From: Seiridium cupressi
Taxonomy: Eukaryota; Ascomycota; Sordariomycetes; Amphisphaeriales; Sporocadaceae
Direction: 5' to 3'
Assembly (NCBI GenBank): GCA_036674765.1
Contig: JARVKI010000076.1
Span: 144,900-208,899, forward strand
Length of the DNA: 64,000 nt
A program made the translations under genes and the position numbers. A model generated the notes under the pieces. The model was given only the letters and a program-made list of their open reading frames with translations. It was not told where the DNA came from and did no database searches. The stretch's first letter is position 1. Every line of letters begins with the position of its first letter. This document shows positions 62,101-64,000 of this stretch, in pieces.

Positions 62101-62315
62101 GATCGTCGCGCCAAGAATACAGGGTTTACTGCGGTGATCCCGAACGGAACGCTCGCATCTTCCTCGAGACTTTACACTTCAAACTCACTCTCTTGACAAA
62201 CAGTTGTGATTAAATCAACGCTGTGACTGTCAATATGGTAGATATTGCCTTTGCTATTTGATCAACCAACTACGTGGTCAATTAGAGTTTGTCTTGGATT
62301 CGGAGCTAGGCCACC
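59142..62315. other. 3.2 kb intergenic region
   Basis: No gene can be supported. Frames at 60982-61257 (plus), 61327-61521 (minus) and 61676-61876 (plus) have no recognisable content. A pyrimidine-rich stretch at about 59935-60050 looks like a promoter or leader region of an unidentified plus-strand transcript. It is directly followed by a 10-base tandem repeat, listed separately. Confidence 0.45.
60052..60091 (+). repeat. four tandem copies of a 10-base unit
   Basis: The unit ccatgctaac occurs twice exactly, then as tcatgctaac and tcatgccaac, followed by ctaac. Each copy contains CTAAC, the fungal intron branch-point consensus, and ATG. It sits after a CT-rich tract. It may be a slippage product or a cluster of regulatory sites. 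Confidence 0.8.
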
Positions 62316-63325
62316 ATGAGGCTGACCACGGAATTGGCCTATGCTTACGGCATATCTCTCGCCTGGGCACTTCCGCATGTACCGCGCCAGCAGACCACTT
62401 TCTCGCGATTGATTGTGTTTGGCGACAGCTTCAGCGACAACGGCAATGGCTCGTGGATAGCGAGTAATGGAACATGGCCAGCAGACCCGGCTTACTATGG
62501 ACATTCCTTTTCGTAAGTGGAATATGGTTTCGTACTCTGAATGTTGTCCTAACTCTCCGGCAGGAATGGCCCGAAGTGGAATGATCTTGTAGCGGAAGTT
62601 CTTGGGCTTAAGCTCACCAATCTTGCGGCCGGCGGCGCGACTGCAGACAATTCGTTCATTGCTGGTGGTACCGGACCAGACTCAACGATCCCTGTACCGT
62701 CTGCCGAGGACCAAGTCAGTTCGTTCTTGTCGTGGGATACGCCTCAGCCGGGCGATGTCTTTGTGCATTGGATCGGTGCCAATGATATTCTCTTCAATAC
62801 TAGCATCACTGGTGCACAGATCACTGCTCTGGTGAACGCAGATGTTGACCGTCTATACCGTGCTGGTAAGAACTTGACTTCACGAACGCCCAGAACCACT
62901 CTGACCTTGATCTAGGCGCTAAGAACATCATCGTCGCAAATTACAATGATATCACCACGTTCCCGGCCACACACAACTCCTCGGACTACAACGTTCCAAG
63001 CGTCAAATCTTACGTTGAGGATCTTACTGATGGGCTGAAGAATGTGGTGGCGACATACTCAGCTTATGCTAAGACAGCTTTTGTCGACGTAGGTGCGCTG
63101 TTTCGGAATATTACCGAGCAGCCGGCTGCATACGGAATCGATGGGGAATATGTGAACCCGCCGACCGCGTGCTTAACAGGCGTATACACCAGCGAAGGCG
63201 TACCACGAAATTTATGCGGCGATCCTGAACGCCATTTATTCTTCGACTCATATCATCCAGTAAAGGAGGTACACGCATTAATAGGGCAGATGTTTGAGGC
63301 GGCAATTGTCGCGCTGACGAGCTAG
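62316..63325 (+). CDS. secreted GDSL-family esterase (CE16-like)
   Basis: Three exons, 62316-62512, 62564-62865 and 62916-63325, give 302 residues with GT..AG introns of 51 and 50 bases. The N-terminus MRLTTELAYAYGISLAWALP is a weak signal peptide. Block I is LIVFGDSFSDNGNG, with the nucleophile Ser in GDSFSDNG. Block II is KLTNLAAGGATADNS, with the conserved Gly; block III is HWIGANDILFN (GAND); block V is HLFFDSYHPVKEVH, with the catalytic Asp-x-x-His pair. This order is that of fungal acetylesterases of family CE16 and related GDSL lipases, which remove acetyl groups from xylo-oligosaccharides or act on short esters. Two NxT/S sites fit secretion. Confidence 0.9.
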
Positions 63326-64000
63326 AATATCCGGTGTAACTATACTCAATACTACGGGTTAAAGATTCGACATCGTGTACCCATGATAGTAGAAGCAAAG
63401 TAGCCTGGCCTGCTCTCGGAAACATTAGATTGGCTCAACAAGGCTGAGCGGGAACATTCAGGAAACTGATCAGCCTGCGACAAGCTGCTCTAACATTCGT
63501 AATATGATCGTCATGAACTTGAGTCTTCTCTAATGGTGTAAAAGTTACATATAGTCACTTTGGTCACTACCATTAAACCTAAGCATATTTGAATACAAAA
63601 TTGTGATTTACGTGGAAGAATCATTAACCAAAGTTCGGTCTTCCCCGTTCTACGGAGATAACCTCTAATTCTCTCGGCCGTCGGAGAACGCTAGTTTCTC
63701 CAGAACCATTTAAGTATCAGCCGTTACCTCGCACGATGAACGATGGCGGTTCCCCGCGTTACCCCCAGGACTTAGACACTTGGCTCCCGACGACACCATT
63801 CTCTTAGGTTCTTCTGCTGGGCCATTTTATGGACTATCGCCAATCTTTCGCCGACGTCACAACCCGTAGTCACAAACACTGGAAGGCTGCATGGTACATC
63901 CTTAACCGATGTCACCAGAATGGATGTCAGATGGATTGTGCAACAGAGTGAAAGGCCACGAAGATGATGATAGTTTCTAGATAGGTAGGATACAGACTGA
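63326..64000. other. window-end intergenic region
   Basis: 675 bases after the GDSL esterase with only short frames. Nothing recognised; a neighbouring gene may begin beyond the window. Confidence 0.5.

Overview
The window looks like nuclear DNA from a filamentous ascomycete (Pezizomycotina). Almost every gene I could follow carries short introns of about 50-70 bases with GT..AG ends and fungal acceptors. The gene families are typical of that group: SAT4/PTH11-like rhodopsin-fold membrane proteins, HET and NACHT-type genes, a Cdc11/AspA-type septin, Spc19 of the DASH complex, fungal beta-galactosidase and vanillyl-alcohol oxidase. I cannot name the species.

Layout. 1-5.5 kb: a SprT-like metalloprotease-fold gene with a C-terminal CaaX-type ending, and a SAT4-family gene whose tail runs into the end of a short-chain dehydrogenase. 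5.5-12.2 kb: two intact catabolic enzymes, a vanillyl-alcohol oxidase and a secreted GH35 beta-galactosidase. 12.9-14.8 kb: a decayed APH-type phosphotransferase and a decayed NACHT/STAND N-terminal gene that converge on one breakpoint. 16-21 kb: a DJ-1/PfpI protein, a sequencing gap flanked by poly-G and poly-C, a Tubby/LURP-like protein and a TauD-type dioxygenase. 21.4-25 kb: spc19, a tRNA-Thr and a coiled-coil orphan.

25.9-43.2 kb is a conserved housekeeping block: ceramide synthase (lag1), a BAX-inhibitor-1 protein, the septin, a PROPPIN, the RES-complex splicing factor Ist3 and dynein light intermediate chain. From 45 kb on the content is accessory again: a broken short-chain dehydrogenase, a divergent DUF255/thioredoxin-domain protein, a secreted S10 carboxypeptidase, a Ser/Thr-rich secreted wall-type protein, a HET-domain pseudogene, an 81-residue protein with 16 cysteines, and a secreted GDSL esterase.

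The genes do not form one obvious pathway cluster. Several secreted or catabolic enzymes (VAO, GH35, S10 peptidase, GDSL esterase, wall protein) suit a plant-matter or soil lifestyle. The broken genes belong to dispensable classes (STAND/HET immunity-like genes, SDR, APH). They are damaged by single-base frameshifts, point nonsense codons and rearrangement, not by massive RIP. Exon boundaries were inferred by eye from splice signals, frame and remembered family sequence, with no alignment run.
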